Source: Flavobacteriales bacterium (GTDB lineage Bacteria; Bacteroidota; Bacteroidia; Flavobacteriales_D; Crocinitomicaceae). From it: 64,000 nucleotides of DNA. A model generated the notes under the pieces. That model was not told the DNA's origin and searched no databases. It worked only from the letters and a program-made list of their open reading frames with translations. A program made the translations under genes and the position numbers. Each line of letters begins with the position of its first letter. The stretch's first letter is position 1. Location of the stretch: NCBI GenBank assembly GCA_947460825.1, contig CANHHA010000001.1, forward strand, positions 124,001 to 188,000. The letters run 5' to 3'. Shown one piece after another: positions 19,652 through 28,862 of the stretch.

Positions 19652-21547
19652 CTATCTTCGTTTTTTTGTAAAGTCACTTGATGTTGATGGCTTGCGATCT
19701 CCTGAGCCACCACTGGCTTTACGATCTCCACCGCCGCCGAACTTGCGATCTCCACCGCCGCCGAACTTGCGATCTCCACCGCCGCCGAACTTGCGATCTC
19801 CACCACCACCAAACTTGCGATCTCCACCGCCGCCAAACTTGCGATCTCCACCACCACCAAACTTGCGGTCACCGCCGCCACTTCTATTTCCTGCTGAAGA
19901 GCCTTCGCTTTTACCTCCTGCTGAAACTTCAACACTAATGGTATGACCCTCGAATTCAGCACCGTTTAGGTTTTTGAGTACTTTATCAACATGCTCGTTA
20001 TCGGTATCGAAAAATGAGAAAGATTCCTTGATATCAATTCTTCCAACATTTCCGGATTTGACTCCTGTCGTATCGCAAACAACCCGAAGTAATCCACCAA
20101 CGTTCAAGCCATCTCGTTTTCCGAGGTTAACAAAAAACCGCGTTTTATCTTCGTCTCTACGACGATCACCGGTGCCACGTTCTCCAAACCGATCCGCCTT
20201 GGAACCCATTCCTTTTTCTGCGCGCTCCGTAGCATTTAAGTCTCCAGCGCGTTCGTAATATTCGATAAATCGATTAAATTCTGCAGAAACAAACAACTTA
20301 ATTACCTCTTCTTTCGACAAGTCTTGAAAATGACTTAACATATCTGGAAGAAAGGGCTGAATTTCTTTCTCTCGGATCGCAGTTGATGTAACTTTCTCTA
20401 CTAATTTTTTAAGTTGAACTTGACAAATTTCTTGCGCATTAGGAATAACTCCTTTGGTGAAATCTGTGCGCATTTGACGCTCAATACCTTTTACTTTGAA
20501 CAGTTCTTTTTGGGTGATTAAGCTTAGTGACTCCCCTTTTTTTCCTGCCCGAGCTGTTCTACCGCTTCGGTGGGTATAGTTTTCGACATCATCCGGTAAG
20601 TTGTAGTGAATTACGTGAGAAATTGAATCGACGTCTAATCCTCGCGCGGCGACATCGGTAGCAACCAACAACTGTACTTCTTTGCTTCTAAACCGTGCCA
20701 TCACCATATCGCGCATGGCTTGAGAAAGGTCGCCATGTAAGGGTTCAGCGTTGTAACCATCCCTACTTAATTTCTGGGCAACATTGGCAGTTTCATTTTT
20801 TGTCCTGCAAAAAATTAAGCCATAAATCTCTGGATTAAAATCAATTACGCGTTTTAATGCCGGGTAACGATCCTTTTCATAAACCATATAATAAATGTGG
20901 TGAATGTTTTCATTTCCTTGGTTTTTACGCCCAATGGAAACCTCGAGGGGCTCAGACATATAGGTTGCTGCAATGGTAGCTACCTCCTTGGGCATCGTGG
21001 CAGAAAACAACCAAACGCTCTTTGTTTCGGGCGTATACTTTAAAATATCGTCAATATCTTCTTTAAAGCCCATGTTGAGCATTTCATCGGCCTCATCGAG
21101 TACTACGAATTCAATTTCATTTAACTTAATCACCTTGCGGTTCATAAGGTCCATGAGCCGTCCTGGGGTGGCGACAATAATATCAACGCCTTTTCGAATG
21201 TCTGTAATCTGTTTTTTAATATCTACTCCGCCATATACAGGGACTACATTTACTTTCAGGTATTTACCGAAAGTCTTTAAGTCACTCGAAATTTGCAAGC
21301 AAAGTTCACGGGTCGGACAGATAATTACCGCAGACGGGTATAGTTGACCGGGTTGGATGCGACTTAGCAAAGGCAATCCAAAGGCTGCTGTTTTACCAGT
21401 TCCTGTTTGTGCTAGGCCTACAAAATCGCTTTCTTCTTGGAGTAGATGTGGAATCGCTTGTTCCTGGATGGGTGTTGGTTCGGTGTACCCGAGCTCTTTG
21501 ATAGACTGCAGCACCTCATTCCGCAATCCCAACGCTTCAAATGTCAT
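19652..21547 (-). CDS. DEAD-box ATP-dependent RNA helicase with DbpA-type C-terminal RNA-binding domain and RGG-like tail
   Basis: AQTGTGKTAAF, PTRELCLQ, VATPGRLMDL, DEADEML, SATMP, HRSGRTARAGKKG; C-terminal (GGGGDRKF)n. Confidence 0.95.
   Translation of the reverse strand: MTFEALGLRNEVLQSIKELGYTEPTPIQEQAIPHLLQEESDFVGLAQTGTGKTAAFGLPLLSRIQPGQLYPSAVIICPTRELCLQISSDLKTFGKYLKVNVVPVYGGVDIKKQITDIRKGVDIIVATPGRLMDLMNRKVIKLNEIEFVVLDEADEMLNMGFKEDIDDILKYTPETKSVWLFSATMPKEVATIAATYMSEPLEVSIGRKNQGNENIHHIYYMVYEKDRYPALKRVIDFNPEIYGLIFCRTKNETANVAQKLSRDGYNAEPLHGDLSQAMRDMVMARFRSKEVQLLVATDVAARGLDVDSISHVIHYNLPDDVENYTHRSGRTARAGKKGESLSLITQKELFKVKGIERQMRTDFTKGVIPNAQEICQVQLKKLVEKVTSTAIREKEIQPFLPDMLSHFQDLSKEEVIKLFVSAEFNRFIEYYERAGDLNATERAEKGMGSKADRFGERGTGDRRRDEDKTRFFVNLGKRDGLNVGGLLRVVCDTTGVKSGNVGRIDIKESFSFFDTDNEHVDKVLKNLNGAEFEGHTISVEVSAGGKSEGSSAGNRSGGGDRKFGGGGDRKFGGGGDRKFGGGGDRKFGGGGDRKFGGGGDRKFGGGGDRKASGGSGDRKPSTSSDFTKKRR
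19721..19880 (-). repeat. 24-bp in-frame tandem repeat encoding (GGGGDRKF)n
   Basis: Five contiguous full 24-bp units (19741-19860: acttgcgatctccaccgccgccga and variants) plus degenerate flanking units. Confidence 0.93.
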
Positions 21548-21612
21548 TGATTTCTTCTAAAAATTAGGTGCAAAGGTAGGTATAATATAATGGAACTTAC
21601 TATTATTTTGAA

Positions 21613-22239
21613 ATGAAGCAAGAAATGATAGAGCCAAATCAGAAAGAATTTCTAATTTTGGGCAAAATCAAACATATGGACTTACAAGGAATTATTTCCA
21701 TCTCTGGTCGCCCGGGATTATTTAAAATCGTTACTCAAGGAAAAAGCAATGTGATTGTGGAATCATTGATTGACAAGAAAAGATTTCCTGCGTTTGCATC
21801 GGAAAAGATTAGTTCCATTGAAGACATAAGCATATTCACGTATGAGGAAGATGTTAAATTAACGGATGTTTTTTCAACGTTATTAAGTCAAAACGATGGT
21901 AAGGAAAGCATCAACCACAAAGTGGAAGAGTCCGTATTGAGAAGTACGTTTACGAGCGTGTTATCTAATTACGACATTGATCGTGTGTATTTATCTGACA
22001 TCCGCAAGGTATTTCAGTGGTATAACCTGTTGCTCAAAGAAGGATTATTGAAATTAGAAGTTATCGAAGAGACTGAGGCAGCAAGTGAAGGCAAGATAGA
22101 AAAAGAGACGAAAAAGGTGAAAACGGAGGCGGTTAAGAAAACTACGAAAAAAGTCGCCACCAAAGAACCGAAGGTGTCTAAGCCTGCAGTAAGCAAAAAA
22201 GCACCGGTGGTAAAAACTGGAAGTTCACGCGGGAAATAA
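21613..22239 (+). CDS. DUF5606-family protein with Lys-rich C-terminal tail
   Basis: MDLQGIISISGRPGLFKIVTQGKSNVIVESLIDKKRFPAFASEKISSIEDISIFTYEEDVKL; family start may be the internal ATG at 21676. Confidence 0.82.
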   Translation: MKQEMIEPNQKEFLILGKIKHMDLQGIISISGRPGLFKIVTQGKSNVIVESLIDKKRFPAFASEKISSIEDISIFTYEEDVKLTDVFSTLLSQNDGKESINHKVEESVLRSTFTSVLSNYDIDRVYLSDIRKVFQWYNLLLKEGLLKLEVIEETEAASEGKIEKETKKVKTEAVKKTTKKVATKEPKVSKPAVSKKAPVVKTGSSRGK

Positions 22240-22241
22240 AC

Positions 22242-24398
22242 TTAATCTTTCTTAAAGATACTCCCTACCTCTTTTCCAATTCTGGATAACGTGTCTACCC
22301 CTAGTCCTATGGCATTCCCGGAGATATCCTCATACTCTTTGAACAGATTCTCTTTCTCTTGTCCGGGCATAACCAACACCCAATCATTGTCCTCATAAGC
22401 TTTTTGCACCTTGGATAAGAAGTTTTCAGCCTCAGGAAAATAAGAGACTGAACCGACACGGGCTCCAACCGCTACCACAAAATCATTTTCCTTGCGCTCC
22501 GCGTACAGAAAAAAATCGGAAATTTCTTCAATTGGGATATGCTTGGTGGTTGCAATGATTTTATTGGCTATCCCTACCTTTAAAAAACGGTCATAGGTGC
22601 TTGCATGCATAAATGCCTCAATCGGAATCTTCAACTCATGAGACAAGCGAAAAACTCGCTCAACCCAAGAAACGAAGGTGGACTCTAATTCGGCGAGCAC
22701 GGATGCAACAACCACAATTTTCTCATAATTCACAGAGGGTCGCTCCACCTGACAAAAGAAAATTGTTTTGTCACAAGAATCCATAAGGTGAGCTCGATCG
22801 TCTCCTATAATGCGCTTGAATAAATTTATTTTATTACTGTCGTTCACCAAAACAACATCGGCAAATAGCTCCTTCGATACCCTAGAAATTCCGGAAGAAA
22901 CATTTAAATCAATCGTAGCAATGGTATTTAGCTTAGTTTCATATCCTGAGAAATGTTTGACAATTTCCTCCAAATTTTTACGGGACTTATGAATAATGCG
23001 TTCCGCATAAGTAGATGTAGGCAGGACACTTACAATGGAAATTGGGTTTATCACTTTAGGATCTGATACTTGTAGCGCAAATTCCAATAATTTTTCATTG
23101 CCTTGGAGTTCATTCATCGCAACCACGAGGTGCTTGTTTCGAAGTTTAGTTTCATATGCCTCATCTTCACCATCATCTGCAATTTGTATTAATAGCTCCT
23201 TTCCGGCATGTTCCGTTACAAAGGATGCTGTCATGCACGTGAATAAGATGAGTAAAATAGTTCCATTCACAATATTAATGTTGAGAATGTGGTCTTGATA
23301 TCCTACCATAATAATTGCTAAGGTTGCAGCGGCATGAGAAGTACTTAAACCAAAGATCACCTTTCGCTCTACGTTTGACATCTTATAGATCAATTGTGTA
23401 GCAAGTGCGGCCAACCATTTACTGAAAATTGCGAAGAGTGTTAAAACTACTGCGATAATCAAGGGCCAAGAGCCTTGAAACAACGCCCGATAATCAACCA
23501 CCATACCCACGAAAATCAAAAAACTGGGAATAAACAGGGCGTTACCTATAAAATCAATGCGATTCATTAACACGGAATTGTGTGGGATAAACCGATTTAA
23601 AACCAGACCCGCAACAAATGCCCCAATAATGGGCTCAACGCCTGCTACTTCCGCCAGGAATGCAGAGAAGAAAACGATGGAGAGTACAAAGATATATTGG
23701 GAGGACTTTTCGCTGTCCAATTTTTTAAAGAACCAACGTGTGATTTTTGGTACCAAGTAAAACATAATCACAGTAAAAAATGTGAGTGAGGTAAGCAGGC
23801 TCACCCAAAAATTCCAATCCAACTGTCCTTTTGACGCACTTGAGATAATGGCCAGAATGATCAATACTGCCGTATCGGTTAGGATAGTCCCTCCTACCGT
23901 AATGGCTACTGCGTTGTGTTTTGAAAGCCCATATTTACTGATGATGGGATAGGCAACTAAGGTATGTGTGGCAAACATGCTTGAGGTCAGCAAACTCGCC
24001 AAAGGATTCAGGTTGAGGACATAAAAACACAAAGGATACCCCAAGGCAATGGGGATCGCGAAGGTTAAAAACCCAAACACCAAGCTTTTTTTGTAGTACC
24101 GTTTAAATTGATTGAGGTCAAGATCTAACCCTGCCATGAACATGATGTAGAGCAATCCAATGGTAGAAAAAAGCTTAATCCAACCTTCGGCAGCAAGGGT
24201 ATTCTCACCGATTATACCGAGACCTTTTGGACCTATAATTATACCCGATAAAATCAATCCAATAATTCCTGGAATGCGAATGCGTCGCAAGAGAATTGGA
24301 GACAACAAAATAATAAAAAGCATCAAAGAAAAAACCAATACAGGATTGGTAAGTGGGAATTGAAATTCTGAAAGGAGATGCTCTAAGAAGTAATTCAT
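22242..24398 (-). CDS. Cation:proton antiporter (CPA2/Kef-type) with C-terminal USP-like region
   Basis: Multiple TM, IPGIIGLILSGIIIGPKGLGII, AGLDLDLNQFKRYYKKS, GVEPIIGAFVAGLVLNRFIP. Confidence 0.92.
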   Translation of the reverse strand: MNYFLEHLLSEFQFPLTNPVLVFSLMLFIILLSPILLRRIRIPGIIGLILSGIIIGPKGLGIIGENTLAAEGWIKLFSTIGLLYIMFMAGLDLDLNQFKRYYKKSLVFGFLTFAIPIALGYPLCFYVLNLNPLASLLTSSMFATHTLVAYPIISKYGLSKHNAVAITVGGTILTDTAVLIILAIISSASKGQLDWNFWVSLLTSLTFFTVIMFYLVPKITRWFFKKLDSEKSSQYIFVLSIVFFSAFLAEVAGVEPIIGAFVAGLVLNRFIPHNSVLMNRIDFIGNALFIPSFLIFVGMVVDYRALFQGSWPLIIAVVLTLFAIFSKWLAALATQLIYKMSNVERKVIFGLSTSHAAATLAIIMVGYQDHILNINIVNGTILLILFTCMTASFVTEHAGKELLIQIADDGEDEAYETKLRNKHLVVAMNELQGNEKLLEFALQVSDPKVINPISIVSVLPTSTYAERIIHKSRKNLEEIVKHFSGYETKLNTIATIDLNVSSGISRVSKELFADVVLVNDSNKINLFKRIIGDDRAHLMDSCDKTIFFCQVERPSVNYEKIVVVASVLAELESTFVSWVERVFRLSHELKIPIEAFMHASTYDRFLKVGIANKIIATTKHIPIEEISDFFLYAERKENDFVVAVGARVGSVSYFPEAENFLSKVQKAYEDNDWVLVMPGQEKENLFKEYEDISGNAIGLGVDTLSRIGKEVGSIFKKD

Positions 24399-24403
24399 TT
24401 AAG

Positions 24404-24411
24404 CAAAAGTA
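24404..24411 (-). promoter_or_regulatory. TAnnTTTG promoter element (TACTTTTG), 5 nt before the antiporter ATG
   Basis: Reverse complement reads TACTTTTG-CTTAA-ATG. Confidence 0.6.
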
Positions 24412-24474
24412 GGTGATAAATTTGTTAAATTATATCGCAAAGGAAATTCTTATCCTTTTATTGACTTGACACAC

Positions 24475-25614
24475 CTAAAAACTCGCTAATTTTTCTTTTT
24501 TAAACAGTCTTCTGTAACAATTATAAATCCAATTGAGCCGTTTTTCATCGTTCTGGAAATCCGAATACCACCTTGGGGGTCCGGTAATTATTTCATGAAA
24601 TTCTTGCTCAGTAAACTCAAGTTTCTTGGCAATGTATTTCATTTCAGAGTGGGTCCGTTCAACGGTATATGGCTTTACCTTAAGAACTTCTAATGCCTGT
24701 AATCTTGTAACTGTTCCTGCACAAATTTGGGAGGACAAGGTAGCCTTTCGGTAATCAATGTTAAATTTTTCGTAGAGGTAATAGGATTGTATAAATCCGG
24801 TGTATTTGGATTCATAGTGTTTTCCTCCATACGCTTTCCAATCCAATTTTTCCTTCAGAAATTCAATACTCTCTGTCTTTTCAAACGGAAGATAATTCAA
24901 GAAATATATCATGTGGATACCTTTAAACACCTTGTAGTATGTTTCTCTTAGAAAACCAAAGGTTGGAAAAGTCTTCAATTGAACCTTCCCGAAATTTGCA
25001 CAGATGTATTTAAAATAGGTAAGGTCTTTGGCATTATAGTGCCAATGTTTTGGAAGAATTCCTTCGGTAGCAAAATTACCACCGCTCAAGATATACGTTA
25101 CCCCGTATTTTGCTGCTATTTTGTGCAATACGGACAGAATCGCAATATCTGTTGGCGTATCGGCTTCGGGAATGCTTGCCTTCAGAAATGCCCGTTGAAT
25201 TTCTTTAAATTCTTGCCAATCCAACACCACACATTCATAATCAATATCCAATTTAGTTGCAATATTCCGAATATTCTGGTTTGCCTCTATCGAATTCCAT
25301 CCGTTATCCATATGCACAGCCAAGACTCTTAGTCCTAATTCTTTAGCTTTCCATGCAGTATAGGATGAATCTACCCCCCCACTTAACCCAACAACGCAAT
25401 CATAAGCTTTTCCGATACCATTCTTTTTAATCACTTGAACAAGCTTTTCTAGGGCAAGATCACTTTCAAGGCCTTTATAACTGTAGTTAGCGCGTTTGCT
25501 TAGAAATTCGGTGCAGTGATTGCAATTCCCTTCCTTATCAAAATAAATTCCAGGGTCACTGGTATCCATTACGCAACGGTTACAAAGTTGATAAGGTACA
25601 AGATGCTTAATCAT
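24475..25614 (-). CDS. N-acetyl sugar amidotransferase (WbpG/PseA-like)
   Basis: LCNRCVMDTSDPGIYFDKEGNCNHCTEF, VVGLSGGVDSSYTAWKAKELGLRVLAVHMDNGWNS (PP-loop ATPase). Adjacent to HisF/HisH-like partners. Start at the internal ATG. Confidence 0.92.
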   Translation of the reverse strand: MIKHLVPYQLCNRCVMDTSDPGIYFDKEGNCNHCTEFLSKRANYSYKGLESDLALEKLVQVIKKNGIGKAYDCVVGLSGGVDSSYTAWKAKELGLRVLAVHMDNGWNSIEANQNIRNIATKLDIDYECVVLDWQEFKEIQRAFLKASIPEADTPTDIAILSVLHKIAAKYGVTYILSGGNFATEGILPKHWHYNAKDLTYFKYICANFGKVQLKTFPTFGFLRETYYKVFKGIHMIYFLNYLPFEKTESIEFLKEKLDWKAYGGKHYESKYTGFIQSYYLYEKFNIDYRKATLSSQICAGTVTRLQALEVLKVKPYTVERTHSEMKYIAKKLEFTEQEFHEIITGPPRWYSDFQNDEKRLNWIYNCYRRLFKKEKLASF

Positions 25615-25623
25615 AATTTCGCG

Positions 25624-25631
25624 CAAAGATA
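25624..25631 (-). promoter_or_regulatory. TAnnTTTG promoter element (TATCTTTG) upstream of the WbpG-like gene
   Basis: Reverse complement reads TATCTTTG-CGCGAAATT-ATG. Confidence 0.5.
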
Positions 25632-25671
25632 GTTCCCACAACACTATCTTTTCACATAATTAACAATTATG

Positions 25672-26430
25672 TTAAAATAAAAGTTTTAATTCTTCACTGG
25701 ATGGGTAATTAATAAGCACTCCCCTATTTTTTCCTTGAAATACAAACAAACTGCCTGCACCATAGCCATTCAGGTTCAATGTGTGATGTGCTTGTTTTAT
25801 TTCGTCTGTAGAACTAAGCCCCCCAATACCGGTAATGGGAATCGAAAGTTGGCGTGTAATTTCAAACAGCAACTCCTGGTCCAATCCCATAAATGTTCCG
25901 TCTCGGTCTACTGATTGAATCAGCAGCTCACCGGCTCCATAGGCTTCCATTTGTTTAGCAAATTGAAAAATATCCGTATTCGCTGTTTTTTTTGCATTTT
26001 GGTACACAAGCTTTTGTTTTCCTAAAAAAGTACGCTTAACATCAATACAAACAACGATAGTAGATCTCCCAAAACGTTGACTGGCTTCCCTTACAAAGGC
26101 TGGATTAACGGCTGCTATCGAACCTAATACGACACGTTCCGCACCTACTTCTATGAGCTGTTGAATTTGATCTATGGTTGAAATTCCACCACCAACTGAA
26201 AATGGCATGTTCGCCTCCTCTCCTATTTCTCTTACCAAATCGATTGAGATGCAGCGATTTTCAATGCTTGCATTAATGTCTAACAACAACAATTCATCTG
26301 CTTTATACTCATTAAACAAATGCACCGCATGCATCGGATCACCGATATACGTAGGCGAAGAAAACTTAATTGTTTTAACAAGGCCTTGACCTTGCAATAA
26401 TAAACATGGAATTATTCGTGGACGATACAT
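25672..26430 (-). CDS. Imidazole-glycerol-phosphate synthase cyclase-like protein (HisF paralogue, sugar-amidation type)
   Basis: RPRIIPCLLLQGQGLVKTIKFSSPTYIGDPMHAVHLFNEYKADELLLLDI, VGGGISTIDQI, GAERVVLGSIA. Position next to the WbpG-like gene. Confidence 0.9.
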   Translation of the reverse strand: MYRPRIIPCLLLQGQGLVKTIKFSSPTYIGDPMHAVHLFNEYKADELLLLDINASIENRCISIDLVREIGEEANMPFSVGGGISTIDQIQQLIEVGAERVVLGSIAAVNPAFVREASQRFGRSTIVVCIDVKRTFLGKQKLVYQNAKKTANTDIFQFAKQMEAYGAGELLIQSVDRDGTFMGLDQELLFEITRQLSIPITGIGGLSSTDEIKQAHHTLNLNGYGAGSLFVFQGKNRGVLINYPSSEELKLLF

Positions 26431-27047
26431 GAATTAATGAAATTTGAAAGAATGCCTTGACCGTTTCCATGACTTTTTTCGGGATGAAATTGGAGTCCAA
26501 TCAAGTGATTACGACACAATCCAGAAACAAATTCAATCCCATACGATGTAGTACATAAGACCTCTTCCTCCATCGCTTCAACAACCCCAAAACCATGAAC
26601 AAAATACATTTCATCTGAAGCGGAAATATCGGCAAGGATTTTATGGTCATTTTTTACAGTAAGGGTGTTCCACCCCAGGTGAGGAATTTTAATACTCGGT
26701 TCAGTGTAGGCTTGTAAGTTAATGGTCTTGCATTTAAACCAACCTAACCCTTCACAATCGCCTTCTTCACTGAAAGATGTCATCAATTGCATTCCCAGAC
26801 AAATACCAAGAATAGATCTTTTTTCTTCCAGTGCAAGGTAATTCAACACCTCGATTAACTCATTGCGTTTAAGTTGCTCCATGGCTTGACCAAAATGACC
26901 GACCCCAGGTAGAATTAAATGTGTTGCAGTCAAAAGTTCCGACGCCTTGTTACTAATAGTCACGGGAATATTATGGGACGAAACAATTCGTTTAAGGGAA
27001 TGAAGATTCCCCATGCCATAATCAACAATCACAATCTTTCTATTCAT
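26412..27047 (-). CDS. Imidazole-glycerol-phosphate synthase glutaminase-like protein (HisH paralogue)
   Basis: IVDYGMGNLHSLKRIV, LPGVGHFGQAM, LGICLGMQLM, LQFHPEKSHGNG (class I glutamine amidotransferase triad). Confidence 0.92.
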   Translation of the reverse strand: MNRKIVIVDYGMGNLHSLKRIVSSHNIPVTISNKASELLTATHLILPGVGHFGQAMEQLKRNELIEVLNYLALEEKRSILGICLGMQLMTSFSEEGDCEGLGWFKCKTINLQAYTEPSIKIPHLGWNTLTVKNDHKILADISASDEMYFVHGFGVVEAMEEEVLCTTSYGIEFVSGLCRNHLIGLQFHPEKSHGNGQGILSNFINSCIVHE

Positions 27048-27048
27048 G

Positions 27049-28383
27049 TTATGATTGGGAAGAAATTGATTTAATTAGGCTTGCCAAACGTTCCACCTGA
27101 ATTTTTCTAGAATATTGTTCAATGTCTCGCGAATCACAGGCAATATTCCCGGTCCGCAAAAACTCTTCCTGAAGGGATGTTAATACACGCTGTAAATGTT
27201 CCGCATCGGTTACCACAATTCCCCCATTCGTTTTCCGCAATACATCTGCTTGCAGTTGAGTGTTCCCATTCGACGATTCTTCTATTGAGAAATATCTCTT
27301 TCGTAGTGCTTCAGCAACAGGATCTTGCTCAAAACACAAAATAATTTGCCTTTTAATGGCCAAGTAATCGAATATTTTAGTGCCTAGATAGGAATAATAA
27401 TTAAACAGAATCATGACATGGTGTGAAGCAAGCGTTTTAAGCAACACTTGGTTTGGCATTTTGCTGTAGGTATTCACTGTGCCAATCAAGCTCGGGTATT
27501 TACTGCGAATAAACTCATTAATCCATGTTGTTTTATTCGTACCATAGAAGTTTGCCTCTAAGGAGATTTCATTGTTTTTCTTGAATAAATGTAGTTGTTC
27601 TAAAAATAACTCCAGTGGATGCCATTCATAGATCGTTCCAACAAAAGCAAAACGCAGCACCTTGTTTTGCGGTGTAATATTATACACCGATGCAAGGGCA
27701 TCTGGATCATATCCATTCGGGATAATCTCCATGGGTAGTTTTGGTAAAATTTCGTTGATTTTCTGCTGGACAAATGTTGAAACGGTAGTTGCGTAAATCG
27801 ACTGACTTACAATGCGTTTCTCAATCGACTTCAACCATAACTTAACAAAATATGTCCGGGTATTTTCTTTGTGATGAGACCAGGGATCTCTATAATCAGC
27901 AATCCATGGCGTGTTATATTCTTTGCTTAATTTATTTGCATAATGAAACAATACAAACGGATCTCCTGTAGCAAGAATAAGATCAACTTTGTTTGACTTC
28001 AAATATCGATTTGCGGCATGATACACTTCAATTTTTGGTCCAACCGGTATGTAAAACTGAGCGACCTCTAGGATTGCTGAATTTGCCTTACGAACAAAGC
28101 GCCACTTACGCTCCCCCTTGTTCAGTAAGATGCGATTACTCAAATTCGGATGGTAGGGACTACGAATAATTGTACCCAATTCACTTTCTTCAATGATTTC
28201 GGAAGCGCTGGTACCCGGTGCGATATAATCCAGGTGATTTCCATACGAATTACTCCACTGCCGCGTGATCACCACCGGATCGACGCCAAATTCCCGAAAA
28301 TACTTATACCAGCTGAATGGACGGAGTCCACCTACCGATACGTAGGGAGGAAAGTCGTAGGCAAGGATTAAGACGCGGATCAT
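27049..28383 (-). CDS. Glycosyltransferase (GT-B, family 4-like)
   Basis: VLILAYDFPPYVSVGGLRPFSWYKYFREFGVDPVVITRQW, WIADYRDPWS, IPNGYDPDAL. Confidence 0.88.
   Translation of the reverse strand: MIRVLILAYDFPPYVSVGGLRPFSWYKYFREFGVDPVVITRQWSNSYGNHLDYIAPGTSASEIIEESELGTIIRSPYHPNLSNRILLNKGERKWRFVRKANSAILEVAQFYIPVGPKIEVYHAANRYLKSNKVDLILATGDPFVLFHYANKLSKEYNTPWIADYRDPWSHHKENTRTYFVKLWLKSIEKRIVSQSIYATTVSTFVQQKINEILPKLPMEIIPNGYDPDALASVYNITPQNKVLRFAFVGTIYEWHPLELFLEQLHLFKKNNEISLEANFYGTNKTTWINEFIRSKYPSLIGTVNTYSKMPNQVLLKTLASHHVMILFNYYSYLGTKIFDYLAIKRQIILCFEQDPVAEALRKRYFSIEESSNGNTQLQADVLRKTNGGIVVTDAEHLQRVLTSLQEEFLRTGNIACDSRDIEQYSRKIQVERLASLIKSISSQS
28325..28370. repeat. 46-bp perfect direct repeat, copy 1 (within the 5' end of the GT gene)
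   Basis: agtccacctaccgatacgtagggaggaaagtcgtaggcaaggatta, identical to 30428-30473. Confidence 0.97.
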
Positions 28384-28386
28384 GAA

Positions 28387-28803
28387 TCAAAGATACAAAA
28401 TCCCATCGTGTAGCTGCCGATAGATTTCATTCAATTGATGCATAATAACCTCTGCTGCAAAACGACTTTTTGCTGTCTCACGGATTGTTTCCGGATCATA
28501 GCTATCCAACGATTGAATCATATGAATCAACCCCTTAGCGAAGGCCTCTGGACTACATTCCGTTACTATACCCGTGTTTTGGGTAACGATATCCCTTACC
28601 CCTCCCGAATCTGTAACAACCACGGGTTTCCCCATCGCTTGCGCTTCAGCTATGGTCAAACCAAAGGTTTCTACGTTACTCGTTGAAAGAATCGGCAATA
28701 AATGGAATGAATTGTGAGGAGGCCTATAATTAGTCGATAATCCAATGTCCCCCTTTCTGTTCCTCCATGTGTTCTTAATACTTAGAAACCTACGAACGTA
28801 CAC
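28387..28803 (-). pseudogene. C-terminal remnant of a family-4 glycosyltransferase
   Basis: Only the C-terminal part ([43 protein letters not shown]) is present; no GT-B N-terminal domain upstream. Confidence 0.75.
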
Positions 28804-28862
28804 CAGCTAGCCCCATTGAATTTCCAACCTTGAACTTAGGAAGATCTTTTTGTTGAGTATTG

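Noticed and set aside
19678-19946. Antisense ORFs (MRSPEPPLALRSPPPPNLRSPPPP...; MMLMACDLLSHHWLYDLHRRR...) opposite the helicase tail
   Set aside because: They are the complement of the 24-bp tandem repeat coding for GGGGDRKF; low-complexity by-products with no independent support.
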